Origin: Candidatus Omnitrophota bacterium
GTDB taxonomy: Bacteria > Omnitrophota > Gorgyraeia > 2-02-FULL-51-18 > JAGOUK01
Assembly (NCBI GenBank): GCA_015231685.1
Contig: JADGBA010000037.1
Span: 1-10,731 of the forward strand
Length of the DNA: 10,731 nt
Direction of reading: 5' to 3'
Shown: positions 1 through 6,143 of the stretch, piece after piece
Position numbering within the stretch: the stretch's first letter is position 1
How the letters are laid out: every line of letters starts with the position of its first letter
Program-made: the position numbers and the translations under genes
Notes under the pieces: generated by a model
What the model saw: the letters and a program-made list of their open reading frames with translations, nothing else
Databases searched by the model: none
What the model was told of the DNA's origin: nothing

Positions 1-5
1 AGGAC

Positions 6-39
6 CCCCGAGCCGCAAAGCGGGGCTTTCGATTTTTTT
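6..39 (+). terminator. probable rho-independent terminator of an upstream gene
   Basis: A short GC hairpin is followed by a run of seven T (33-39). CCCCG at 6-10 can pair with CGGGG at 21-25, or alternatively AGCC at 11-14 with GGCT at 24-27. It lies before tsaE and presumably ends a gene outside the window. The spacing of 5-7 nt between stem and T run is slightly long, so this is a moderate call. Confidence 0.5.
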
Positions 40-81
40 CCATTGGCACCGTGATCGGACACGGACTGAAACGGATCACAC

Positions 82-567
82 ATGACGGAAAAACCAAATC
101 TTTTCCCAAAATTCACGACCACCACTTCGGCCCCGCCTGAAACGATCGGGCTTGGTGAGCGACTGGGCAAGCGGCTCCTGCCGGGCTCCGTTTTGATGCT
201 TTCGGGAGATCTGGGGACTGGCAAGACCACCTTCATCAAGGGGCTTGCACGCGGACTGGGCTTCGAGGCGGATCTGTCCGAAGTCCTGAGCCCTTCCTAC
301 GTTTTGGTTCGCGAAGTGCCCTGTTCCGTTATTTTGTATCACGTGGATCTCTACCGCCTGAACCGCGTTGCCGGCGAAGACGCCGCGGGGATCATGGATT
401 GCATGCAATCGGGCGGCGTGACCGCAGTGGAATGGGGGGAGAAGGCACGGGAGATTTTTCCCAAAGCTTTTTTGAGCGTCAAGATTTCTTATAACGGCGA
501 GTTGGGCAGGGATATTTGTTTTGAGGGAGTCGGGGGGTTTCAGTGGCTCGGGAGCAAAAAGCTTTGA
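82..567 (+). CDS. tsaE: tRNA threonylcarbamoyladenosine biosynthesis ATPase TsaE
   Basis: TsaE is the small cytoplasmic P-loop ATPase that works with TsaB and TsaD to put the threonylcarbamoyl group on A37 of ANN-decoding tRNAs (t6A). The 161-residue product has the family landmarks: Walker A GDLGTGKT at residues 42-49 (K48, T49), SPSYVLV at 70-76 matching the usual SPT-[FY] segment, HVDLYRL at 87-93, and EWGEK at 117-121. The length is normal for the family. The ATG at 82 has only a weak purine stretch upstream (CGGATC), but no better start leaves the N-terminus intact. It overlaps the next gene, tsaB, its functional partner, which supports the call. No clear promoter is visible between the upstream terminator and this start. 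TsaD and TsaC are not in the window and must lie elsewhere. Confidence 0.96.
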   Translation: MTEKPNLFPKFTTTTSAPPETIGLGERLGKRLLPGSVLMLSGDLGTGKTTFIKGLARGLGFEADLSEVLSPSYVLVREVPCSVILYHVDLYRLNRVAGEDAAGIMDCMQSGGVTAVEWGEKAREIFPKAFLSVKISYNGELGRDICFEGVGGFQWLGSKKL

Positions 568-1259
568 AGCGATCACCCAAAAACCCAGTGATTCTGGCCT
601 TTGACACCTCGGGCCAGTCATTCGTGGCGGCAGTGTCTGATCCGCGGGGGAATTTGTTTGAGAGCCGCACCGGGGATTTTGCGCGGCATTCAGAAATCAT
701 GTTCGATGCCATTCGCAGGCTTCTCGATAAAAGCAAATGTGCCTTTGATGATTTGGACGCGATCGCGGTGGGTCTGGGGCCGGGGTCGTTCACCGGGATT
801 CGGGTCGGAGTAACGGCGGCGAAGGTGCTTGCGTATGCATGCGGGGCGCGGTTGATCGGCATTCCGAGCCTCGAGATCATCGCGCGACCCGCGGCGGGCG
901 GCGCCCGTCCGGTGTGCGTGGTTCAGGATGCGCGGCGTGAACGCGTCTTCACCGCGGCATATCAGGCGAAGCGATGTGTGTCGCGGCCCCAACTCAAGCA
1001 TACGGGAGATTTTCTTTTTGGGATCAAGAGGGAGTGGCGTTACACGGGCGATGGGATGGCCCTGTTCGGCGCCACGCTCGAAAAAAAGCTGGGCCGGGGC
1101 GGCTGGGTTCGCGACCGCCGGCAGTGGAGCCCGCAGGCGCCGGCCCTAATGGCATTGGCGCTGGAGCGGTACCGGGACAAACGATTCGCGGACCCGATGC
1201 GTCTGGTTCCGCTCTATCTTTATGAGAAAACCTGCAATGTCACGAAGCCCAAAAAATAA
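543..1259 (+). CDS. tsaB: tRNA threonylcarbamoyladenosine biosynthesis protein TsaB
   Basis: TsaB is an inactive ASKHA-fold paralogue of TsaD that forms the TsaB-TsaD heterodimer needed for t6A synthesis. The N-terminal VILAFDTS at residues 16-23 corresponds to the family's usual opening (ILAIDTS). GLGPGSFTGIRVG at 77-89 is the signature segment, followed by the helix leading to LIGIPSLE. The rest (to residue 238) is more divergent, as is typical. The start is uncertain. GTG 543 gives 15 extra residues before the conserved opening and a 25-nt overlap with tsaE. An in-frame TTG at 564 overlaps the tsaE stop and has GGGAGC about 9 nt upstream. An in-frame GTG at 588 would start exactly at VILAFDTS. 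Co-transcription and translational coupling with tsaE are very likely whichever is used. Confidence 0.93.
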   Translation: MAREQKALKRSPKNPVILAFDTSGQSFVAAVSDPRGNLFESRTGDFARHSEIMFDAIRRLLDKSKCAFDDLDAIAVGLGPGSFTGIRVGVTAAKVLAYACGARLIGIPSLEIIARPAAGGARPVCVVQDARRERVFTAAYQAKRCVSRPQLKHTGDFLFGIKREWRYTGDGMALFGATLEKKLGRGGWVRDRRQWSPQAPALMALALERYRDKRFADPMRLVPLYLYEKTCNVTKPKK

Positions 1260-2376
1260 TTCCGCAACCACGTGCGTCGTGGATCTAGCCGCCATTCGCC
1301 ATAACATCCGGTGTATTCTTGGCGGCCTTGGGCCGTCCGCCCGCGCCCTCCTTGTCGTGAAAGCGGAGGCCTACGGCCACGGCATGGTCCCGGTGGCTCG
1401 AGCGGTTTCCCGGGTGAAGGAGATCGCCCTTCTCGGTGTTGCCACAGGCGCGGAGGCGCTGGAATTGCGTCAGGCGGGAATTCGCAAGCCGGTTCTGGTG
1501 CTCGGGGCCCTGCCGGTGGCCGATTTGCCGGAACTTATCCGAAAGGGTGTAGCGGTCACACTTTCAACCTACGACGAGGCGGTCCGTGTTGACCGGATTG
1601 CCCGGCGCCTCGGCCGGATGGTGAAAGTTCATGTCGAATTCGATACCGGCATGGGGCGTCTCGGGGTTCCCTACGCCGAAGGATTGAAGTTGATGTTTCA
1701 GATCAACGCTTTTTCCTCAATGCAGCTGGAGGGAATGTACACTCACTTTCCGTCTGCGGAGACGGATGATGTGGAATTCTCCCAAAAGCAGATCCGCATC
1801 TTTTCGATGGCGGCCGAGTTGTTCCGGGAAATGTACCCGCGCCGGCTTAAGTACGTGCATATGGCCAATAGCGCGGGAATTTTTGCCCACACCGCCTCAC
1901 GCTTCAATCTGGTGCGTCCGGGGCTTTTGGCTTACGGCGTGAATCCTTTTGGAAAAGGCCGACTGCCGTTTACGCCGCTGCCGGCTATGAGTCTCAAATC
2001 GCGGATTGCGCTCATCAAGGTGTGTCCGAAGGGCGGGACCGTGAGTTATGGACGGACCTATCGCGCCAGGCGTCGGACGCACATCGCCGTTTTGCCGGTG
2101 GGTTATTCCTCAGGGTATCCCTTCCGCCTCTCCAACCGGTCGAGCGTTCTCATCGAAGGCCGGCGTTATCCGGTTGCGGGGAGAGTGACGATGGATCATC
2201 TCATGATTGACTTGGGGCCGAAGACTCCGTATCGAGCCGGGCAGGAGGTCGTGCTCCTTGGTGAGTCCGGCCCAAAGCGCATCACTGCGGAGGAATTGGC
2301 GCGTTTGGCGGGGACGATTCCGTATGAGATTGTCACCGGCGTGCACCCCAAAATTAGAAGGGTGTATAAGCAGTAG
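1222..2376 (+). CDS. alr: alanine racemase (PLP-dependent)
   Basis: The enzyme interconverts L- and D-alanine, supplying D-Ala for peptidoglycan, and acts in the cytosol with pyridoxal phosphate. Landmarks in order: the PLP-lysine motif VVKAEAYGHG (K47 as the internal aldimine lysine), DTGMGRLGV at 141-149, EGMYTHF at 170-176, HMANSAG at 213-219, RPGLLAYGVNP at 232-242, SYGRTY at 275-280 (Y276 is the expected second catalytic base), and VLPVGYSSGYPFRLSN followed by GRVTMDHLMIDL. At 384 residues it is full length for the Alr family. The family's usual N or D after the PLP-lysine dipeptide is E49, and E139 sits where many Alr proteins have the Lys that becomes carbamylated. The start ATG 1222 overlaps tsaB by 38 nt. 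An in-frame ATG at 1237 (residue 6) is a possible alternative, and neither has a convincing Shine-Dalgarno sequence. It is the third gene of the tsaE-tsaB-alr operon. Confidence 0.96.
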   Translation: MRKPAMSRSPKNNSATTCVVDLAAIRHNIRCILGGLGPSARALLVVKAEAYGHGMVPVARAVSRVKEIALLGVATGAEALELRQAGIRKPVLVLGALPVADLPELIRKGVAVTLSTYDEAVRVDRIARRLGRMVKVHVEFDTGMGRLGVPYAEGLKLMFQINAFSSMQLEGMYTHFPSAETDDVEFSQKQIRIFSMAAELFREMYPRRLKYVHMANSAGIFAHTASRFNLVRPGLLAYGVNPFGKGRLPFTPLPAMSLKSRIALIKVCPKGGTVSYGRTYRARRRTHIAVLPVGYSSGYPFRLSNRSSVLIEGRRYPVAGRVTMDHLMIDLGPKTPYRAGQEVVLLGESGPKRITAEELARLAGTIPYEIVTGVHPKIRRVYKQ

Positions 2377-2380
2377 GTTG

Positions 2381-2389
2381 TGCTATAAT
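2381..2389 (+). promoter_or_regulatory. extended -10 promoter for the secreted four-Cys protein gene
   Basis: TGCTATAAT is a perfect extended -10 element (TGn plus consensus TATAAT), placed 5 nt after the alr stop codon. No good -35 hexamer sits 17 nt upstream (the sequence there is GGTGTA), which fits a promoter relying on the TGn motif. Transcription would start near 2396, giving a leader of about 60 nt before the ATG at 2458. Confidence 0.7.
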
Positions 2390-2445
2390 AAATCGGTTTA
2401 TGATTAATATAGTTAACTTCTGCAGATCAGTCTCAGTCCGAAAAT

Positions 2446-2453
2446 GAGGAGAG
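2446..2453 (+). promoter_or_regulatory. ribosome binding site of the secreted four-Cys protein gene
   Basis: GAGGAGAG contains the AGGAG core at 2447-2451, 6 nt before the ATG at 2458. This is the strongest Shine-Dalgarno match in the window and fixes the start of the following gene. Confidence 0.8.
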
Positions 2454-2457
2454 TCTA

Positions 2458-3000
2458 ATGAGAAGAGCGTGTATGTTTTTTGCGGCGGCGCTTTTGATGG
2501 TTTTTTCCGCGGCCGCGTATGCCGGGGACGAGGGGGGCGCCACGACCAAGGCGCCCGCCACCAATATTGAGCCGGGAAATACCGCTGTCAGCAAATCAGC
2601 CTCTTGCAATCAAACCGTTGGGTATGTGGCGACTTCGCGCCCAAAGTGCGCCAAGAAGTGCATCATGCCCAAATCCGACAAGGATTGGCAGAAGACCTGC
2701 CGTCTGAATCAGGATGTCGGATCCGGTCCGGCCTACCGGAAGAATTTGATTTTTCAGACGATTGACGGAGCCGGGAGCGTGGTGGGCGGAGTTGTGGGTA
2801 CTGTCGGCGGCGCTTTGACGCGTCTTGCCGGACCGCCTCAGCTTGTGGATCCCAACGCCAAGGTGCCGCCGGTTGTGGGGTTTGTTGGCGATATCGCTGA
2901 GAGCGGACGGCGTACAGTGGAGGCTTCAGGTCTTCTGGTTGGCGAAGTCTGGAAAGGCTCCACAGAACTCGCAACCGCCTGGGTGATGCCCGACAAATAA
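2458..3000 (+). CDS. secreted protein of unknown function with four conserved-looking cysteines
   Basis: I do not recognise this 180-residue protein. It opens with a clear Sec signal peptide: RR at positions 2-3, a hydrophobic core to about residue 19, and a likely cleavage after AYA at 20-22. The mature part starts with a Thr/Ala/Pro-rich stretch, then a cysteine block with C50, C64, C68 and C81. These four could make two disulphides outside the cytoplasm. A glycine-rich segment, GAGSVVGGVVGTVGGAL, follows at roughly 105-121 and resembles a glycine-zipper-type membrane-interacting stretch. The C-terminal part has no motif I know. A promoter and strong ribosome binding site precede it and a hairpin terminator follows, so it appears to be a single-gene unit. 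A periplasmic or outer-membrane-associated location is inferred from the signal peptide. The cysteine in the signal peptide (C5) lies before the hydrophobic core and is not a lipobox. Confidence 0.85.
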   Translation: MRRACMFFAAALLMVFSAAAYAGDEGGATTKAPATNIEPGNTAVSKSASCNQTVGYVATSRPKCAKKCIMPKSDKDWQKTCRLNQDVGSGPAYRKNLIFQTIDGAGSVVGGVVGTVGGALTRLAGPPQLVDPNAKVPPVVGFVGDIAESGRRTVEASGLLVGEVWKGSTELATAWVMPDK

Positions 3001-3030
3001 ACAGCGATATTCTTCAAGCAGGAGACGAGC

Positions 3031-3070
3031 GGCTGTTTGCCGGTTAAGGCGAACGGCCGTTTGCTTTTCC
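3031..3070 (+). terminator. rho-independent terminator
   Basis: GGCTGTTTGCC (3031-3041) pairs with GGCGAACGGCC (3048-3058) over 11 contiguous pairs including two G-U wobbles, with a 6-nt loop GGTTAA. A T-rich tail GTTTGCTTTTCC follows at 3059-3070. It ends the secreted-protein transcript before the next promoter. The T tract is interrupted, so termination may be partial. Confidence 0.8.
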
Positions 3071-3075
3071 GATTC

Positions 3076-3084
3076 TGATATAAT
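3076..3084 (+). promoter_or_regulatory. extended -10 promoter giving a probable leaderless Nudix mRNA
   Basis: TGATATAAT is a perfect extended -10 element. The start codon ATG of the Nudix gene is at 3093, only 8 nt after the hexamer, so transcription starting 6-8 nt downstream would begin at or within 2-3 nt of the A of the ATG. No Shine-Dalgarno sequence is present. No convincing -35 sits at the proper distance. Confidence 0.7.
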
Positions 3085-3092
3085 CAAAACCT

Positions 3093-3518
3093 ATGAGAGA
3101 TCGCTCTTACGGAATCATCCCGTACTCAGGGGAAACGACCGGGAGGCAATACCTGCTCATTCGGCACCGGGCGGGGCACTGGGGTTTTCCCAAAGGTCAT
3201 GCCGAGGATGGGGAGACTCCCAGACAGGCAGCAGTGAGGGAATTCGAGGAGGAGACAGGCTTGTGTGAATACCGGCTTCTTCCGGGCGCGAAGTTCGAGG
3301 AGCGGTACGACTTTGACAAAAAGGGGCGGCGGGTCCGCAAAACGGTCACATACTTTCTGGCGGAGGTCCGGGGCGGGACCGTCCGGGTTCAAGAGGACGA
3401 AATCGCGGACCACGCCTGGCTGACCTACGAGTCCGCCGGGAGCCGTATCACATTTTCTGAATGCCGCCGCGTCTTGGATGAAGCGCACGGTTATCTCAGC
3501 GAACAAGCGAAGGAGTGA
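3093..3518 (+). CDS. Nudix hydrolase, probably an Ap4A-hydrolase-like (NUDT2-type) enzyme
   Basis: Nudix enzymes hydrolyse nucleoside diphosphates linked to another moiety, using a Mg-binding glutamate cluster. This 141-residue protein has a perfect Nudix box (G-x5-E-x7-R-E-U-x-E-E-x-G-U) at residues 35-57: G35, E41, R49, E50, E53, E54, G56. The HWGFPKGH lead-in at 29-36 and the small single-domain size resemble the bis(5'-nucleosyl)-tetraphosphatase (Ap4A hydrolase) branch. Substrate assignment from this is only tentative, as RNA 5'-cap or (di)NTP substrates are also possible. No signal peptide, so cytosolic. The start ATG 3093 lies directly on the expected transcription start and has no ribosome binding site. 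The next gene, the ClpX-like ATPase, starts 5 nt after the stop, so the two are co-transcribed. Confidence 0.9.
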   Translation: MRDRSYGIIPYSGETTGRQYLLIRHRAGHWGFPKGHAEDGETPRQAAVREFEEETGLCEYRLLPGAKFEERYDFDKKGRRVRKTVTYFLAEVRGGTVRVQEDEIADHAWLTYESAGSRITFSECRRVLDEAHGYLSEQAKE

Positions 3519-3523
3519 GTGCA

Positions 3524-5059
3524 ATGGAAGGCAAAGACAATCCGCCAAACCAGGAAGAGCTGGGTCGCGAGTTCATGGATTTTATGAAAAAAATGATGGC
3601 CGCCAATCCGACGGCTGCACCTGAGGCTATACGCGAAAAGACCGGAGAGAAGCCACCGGCCCAAAAGGTCCGGAACTTCGAATTCAGCTTCAAACCCAAG
3701 GATGTCAAAAAGCATCTGGACCGCTTCGTGATTCGTCAGGACGAGGCGAAACGTGTCCTGGCCACGGCGGTGTGCGATCATTACAATCATGTCCGGTTGT
3801 TTCAAGAGAATTCCGGAAAGGGTTCCTACGCCAAGCAAAACGTGCTGATGCTCGGTCCGACCGGGGTGGGCAAAACCTATCTCATTCAGGTGCTGGCGGA
3901 TCTTGTCGGCGTGCCGTTCGTGAAGGCCGACGCGACCAAATTCTCCGAAACCGGTTATGTCGGACTTGATGTGGATGACCTCGTGCGGGAGCTGGTGCAC
4001 AAGGCAGACGGGGATGTGAAGCTCGCGCAGTACGGCATGGTGTATGTGGATGAAGTGGATAAGATCGCCTCCGCGATCCAGGCGCAGACCCGTGACGTTT
4101 CCGGCGCCGGGGTACAGCGGGGGCTTTTGAAGATCATGGAAGAAACGGATGTCCCGCTTCGCAATCCGCAGGACATGCAGTCGCAGATCCAGTCGATGAT
4201 GGAATTTCAGCAGAAGGGCAAGGTGAGCCGTCCGTCAATCAACACCAAGCACATCCTCTTTATTGTGAGCGGCGCGTTTGACGGGATGACCCGCATTGTC
4301 GAAAAGCGCCTTAAATCCGGAGTGATCGGATTTCAGGCCGCCAAGGCGGCGGAATCCAAGCAGTTTGATCTTTTGTCGCAGGCCCAGACCCGGGATTTTA
4401 TTGATTTCGGGTTTGAGCCTGAGTTTATCGGACGTCTGCCCGTGCGCGTGGTCTGTGAAGATTTGAGCGCGGAGGATTTGTATACGATTCTGAGGACCTC
4501 GGAAGGTTCGATTGTGCGGCAGTACCGTTCGGCGATGAAGGCGTACGGGATCGAGCTCCATATCGATGACCCCGCCCTCTGGGAGATTGCCAAGCAGGCC
4601 TCGGCGGAACGCACCGGAGCCCGGGGCCTTGTCACGGTGTTCGAAAAGGTATTTCGCGGACTCAAATACGAGCTCCCCTCGACCTCCATTCGTGTTTTGA
4701 ATCTCACACCTCAAATGGTGAATGATCCGGTTCAGGGACTCAAAGAAGTGCTGCGTGAAGAACGCTCTGAGCGCAGCGCCGCCATTCTTGGTGAGATCGG
4801 GGATTTTGAGAAGAAATTTGCGGCGGAGCATGGGCTGAAGCTGGTTTTTGATAAAGATGCCCGGGAAAAGATAGTCGACCGGATTCTGGACGAATCCGGA
4901 GAAACCGGCGCTCTCCTGTCGGGACTCTTTTCCAATTATGGTTACGGGCTTAAGCTGATTCAGCAGAAAACCCGGCGAACCGTTTTCAAGATTCCCGCCG
5001 AAGGAATCTTCAATCCCAACGGTCTTTTGGACCGGTGGGTCAAAGAAGTCTATGGTTGA
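3524..5059 (+). CDS. ClpX-like AAA+ unfoldase lacking the zinc-binding domain, with a C-terminal extension
   Basis: ClpX is the ring-shaped ATPase that unfolds substrates and feeds them to ClpP. Numbered from ATG 3524 (511 residues), the product shows Walker A GPTGVGKT at 111-118, pore loop GYVG at 144-147, Walker B MVYVDE at 172-177, RDVSGAGVQ at 190-198, sensor-1 region ILFIVSGAF at 244-252, the ClpP-docking tripeptide IGF at 268-270, the arginine-finger segment FIGRLP with R304, and sensor-2 GARGL with R367. The usual four-cysteine N-terminal zinc domain is absent and is replaced by about 55 residues rich in Met, Glu and Pro. About 110 residues follow the normal ClpX end, including an 85-residue tail that looks like a worn copy of the small AAA domain. 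The ATG at 3524 is preferred over GTG 3515 because AGGAG (3511-3515) stands 8 nt before it and overlaps the GTG. Likely a ClpX paralogue rather than the housekeeping clpX, as no clpP or tig is adjacent. Confidence 0.92.
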   Translation: MEGKDNPPNQEELGREFMDFMKKMMAANPTAAPEAIREKTGEKPPAQKVRNFEFSFKPKDVKKHLDRFVIRQDEAKRVLATAVCDHYNHVRLFQENSGKGSYAKQNVLMLGPTGVGKTYLIQVLADLVGVPFVKADATKFSETGYVGLDVDDLVRELVHKADGDVKLAQYGMVYVDEVDKIASAIQAQTRDVSGAGVQRGLLKIMEETDVPLRNPQDMQSQIQSMMEFQQKGKVSRPSINTKHILFIVSGAFDGMTRIVEKRLKSGVIGFQAAKAAESKQFDLLSQAQTRDFIDFGFEPEFIGRLPVRVVCEDLSAEDLYTILRTSEGSIVRQYRSAMKAYGIELHIDDPALWEIAKQASAERTGARGLVTVFEKVFRGLKYELPSTSIRVLNLTPQMVNDPVQGLKEVLREERSERSAAILGEIGDFEKKFAAEHGLKLVFDKDAREKIVDRILDESGETGALLSGLFSNYGYGLKLIQQKTRRTVFKIPAEGIFNPNGLLDRWVKEVYG

Positions 5060-5087
5060 TTGACCGGCTTCGGTAACGTGTTAGAAT
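5060..5087 (+). promoter_or_regulatory. promoter of the OmpA-LysM / fibre gene cluster
   Basis: TTGACC at 5060-5065 is a five-of-six match to the -35 consensus. TAGAAT at 5082-5087 is a five-of-six match to -10, with a 16-nt spacer and a TGn extension at 5079-5081. It begins 1 nt after the ClpX-like gene's stop codon. The next genes are so tightly packed that this promoter probably drives everything to the window end. The hexamer TAACGT occurs at 5074-5079 and again at 5087-5092, on either side of the -10 element. Confidence 0.7.
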
Positions 5088-5111
5088 AACGTCAAAGTTG
5101 AGGAAAATCAC

Positions 5112-6140
5112 ATGAGATTTAGAAAGATTCTGTTGGTTGGTTTTGTGATGATTGTTGCGGGCGGATTCGTGCGGGATGCCGGAGCCGTGGATTTTGCCGA
5201 ACATCGTGATGCTGAAGCAACAACGTCTCAGACTTATGAGAAGCCCAGCATCATCGATCCGGAGCTCCGCGCCGAGATGCGCAAAGCCGAGTACGAAGAG
5301 CACGCCAAGAAGTTTGAGTGGTGGCCCTCGGATGCCAAGCCCGCTCCCGTCAAGGACGAAGAGAAGGGGGGCTACTGGTGGTATCCCGACGAGCCCGGAC
5401 AGGCGCGTCCCTGGGGCAACCGGGGGTACATCTATGTGTACAAGATCATCTTTGACTACAAGTCGGACGAATTGCCTCCTCCTCAGCCCGGAGAACTTCG
5501 GCCCTCGCTTCTGGTGCGCAAGATCATCAAGAACGTGAAGGTGTACTTTGACTACGATAAGGACGTTGTACGGGAAGACGCGAAGGTGATCCTTGATGCC
5601 GGCGTAAGGACCCTTTCACGGAACTCCAAAGCCAGCGTTTTGATCACAGGGAACGCGGATGTTCGGGGAACCGAGGAATACAATCTGAAGCTCGCGGCGT
5701 CGCGGGCGGAGTCGGTGGCACGGTATCTGGCATCCCGCGGGGTGACGGCGGACCGGATCCGGTTTGTGAGCCGCGGGAAACTGGATGCGGTGGCTCCGGT
5801 CACGGATCTTGTGGGGATGCAGAGGGATCGCAACGCGCAGTTCGTGGTCGCGGAGGTGGAAGAAGTGATGATGCCCTACCAGGGGCCGCCGCCGGGCGTG
5901 GACGCCAAGCAAATCAACGAAGACGTTTATCTCGTTGAGGAGAAGGAAAACCTGGAATCTACGGTCCAGGTGTCCGAGCGCGAATACACGATCAAACAGG
6001 GAGACACGCTTTCCAAAATCGCCAAGGAACAGCTCGGGAACGGGAACCGGTGGCGGTTTTTGTATCAATACAACAAGGACCGGATCAAGAATCCTGACAA
6101 GCTGATCCCGGGCCGCAAAATCAAGATTCCGGTCGAATGA
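5112..6140 (+). CDS. OmpA-family envelope protein with C-terminal LysM domain
   Basis: This 342-residue exported protein probably ties the outer membrane or periplasmic structures to peptidoglycan. A signal peptide covers residues 1-25 (MRFRK, hydrophobic core, cleavage after AGA). Residues 26-140 are a charged linker with tryptophan clusters (EWWPSD near 69, YWWYPDE near 88) and no recognised fold. Residues about 142-250 are an OmpA C-terminal domain: VYFDYDKDVV, then GNADVRG at 180-186, YNLKLAASRAESV at 190-202. D183 and R198 are spaced 15 apart, as are the peptidoglycan-contacting Asp and Arg of OmpA (known from the family). The usual His of GHTD is Asn here. Residues about 291-341 are a LysM domain (YTIKQGDTLSKIA to LIPGRKIKIP), another glycan binder. 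There is no beta-barrel and no lipobox. GAGGA at 5100-5104, 7 nt before ATG 5112, supports the start. The thrH-like gene follows after 3 nt. Confidence 0.9.
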   Translation: MRFRKILLVGFVMIVAGGFVRDAGAVDFAEHRDAEATTSQTYEKPSIIDPELRAEMRKAEYEEHAKKFEWWPSDAKPAPVKDEEKGGYWWYPDEPGQARPWGNRGYIYVYKIIFDYKSDELPPPQPGELRPSLLVRKIIKNVKVYFDYDKDVVREDAKVILDAGVRTLSRNSKASVLITGNADVRGTEEYNLKLAASRAESVARYLASRGVTADRIRFVSRGKLDAVAPVTDLVGMQRDRNAQFVVAEVEEVMMPYQGPPPGVDAKQINEDVYLVEEKENLESTVQVSEREYTIKQGDTLSKIAKEQLGNGNRWRFLYQYNKDRIKNPDKLIPGRKIKIPVE

Positions 6141-6143
6141 ACC

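Noticed and set aside
43..71. Promoter for tsaE (TTGGCA at 43-48 with a 17-nt spacer)
   Set aside because: The -10 at the right distance is CTGAAA, too poor to support a call.
3515..3523. GTG 3515 as start of the ClpX-like gene
   Set aside because: The AGGAG at 3511-3515 would then overlap the start codon itself. ATG 3524 has this AGGAG at a proper 8-nt distance.
4235..4831. Minus-strand open frame opposite the ClpX-like gene
   Set aside because: Shadow of a strongly conserved AAA+ coding region; no motif, no ribosome binding site.
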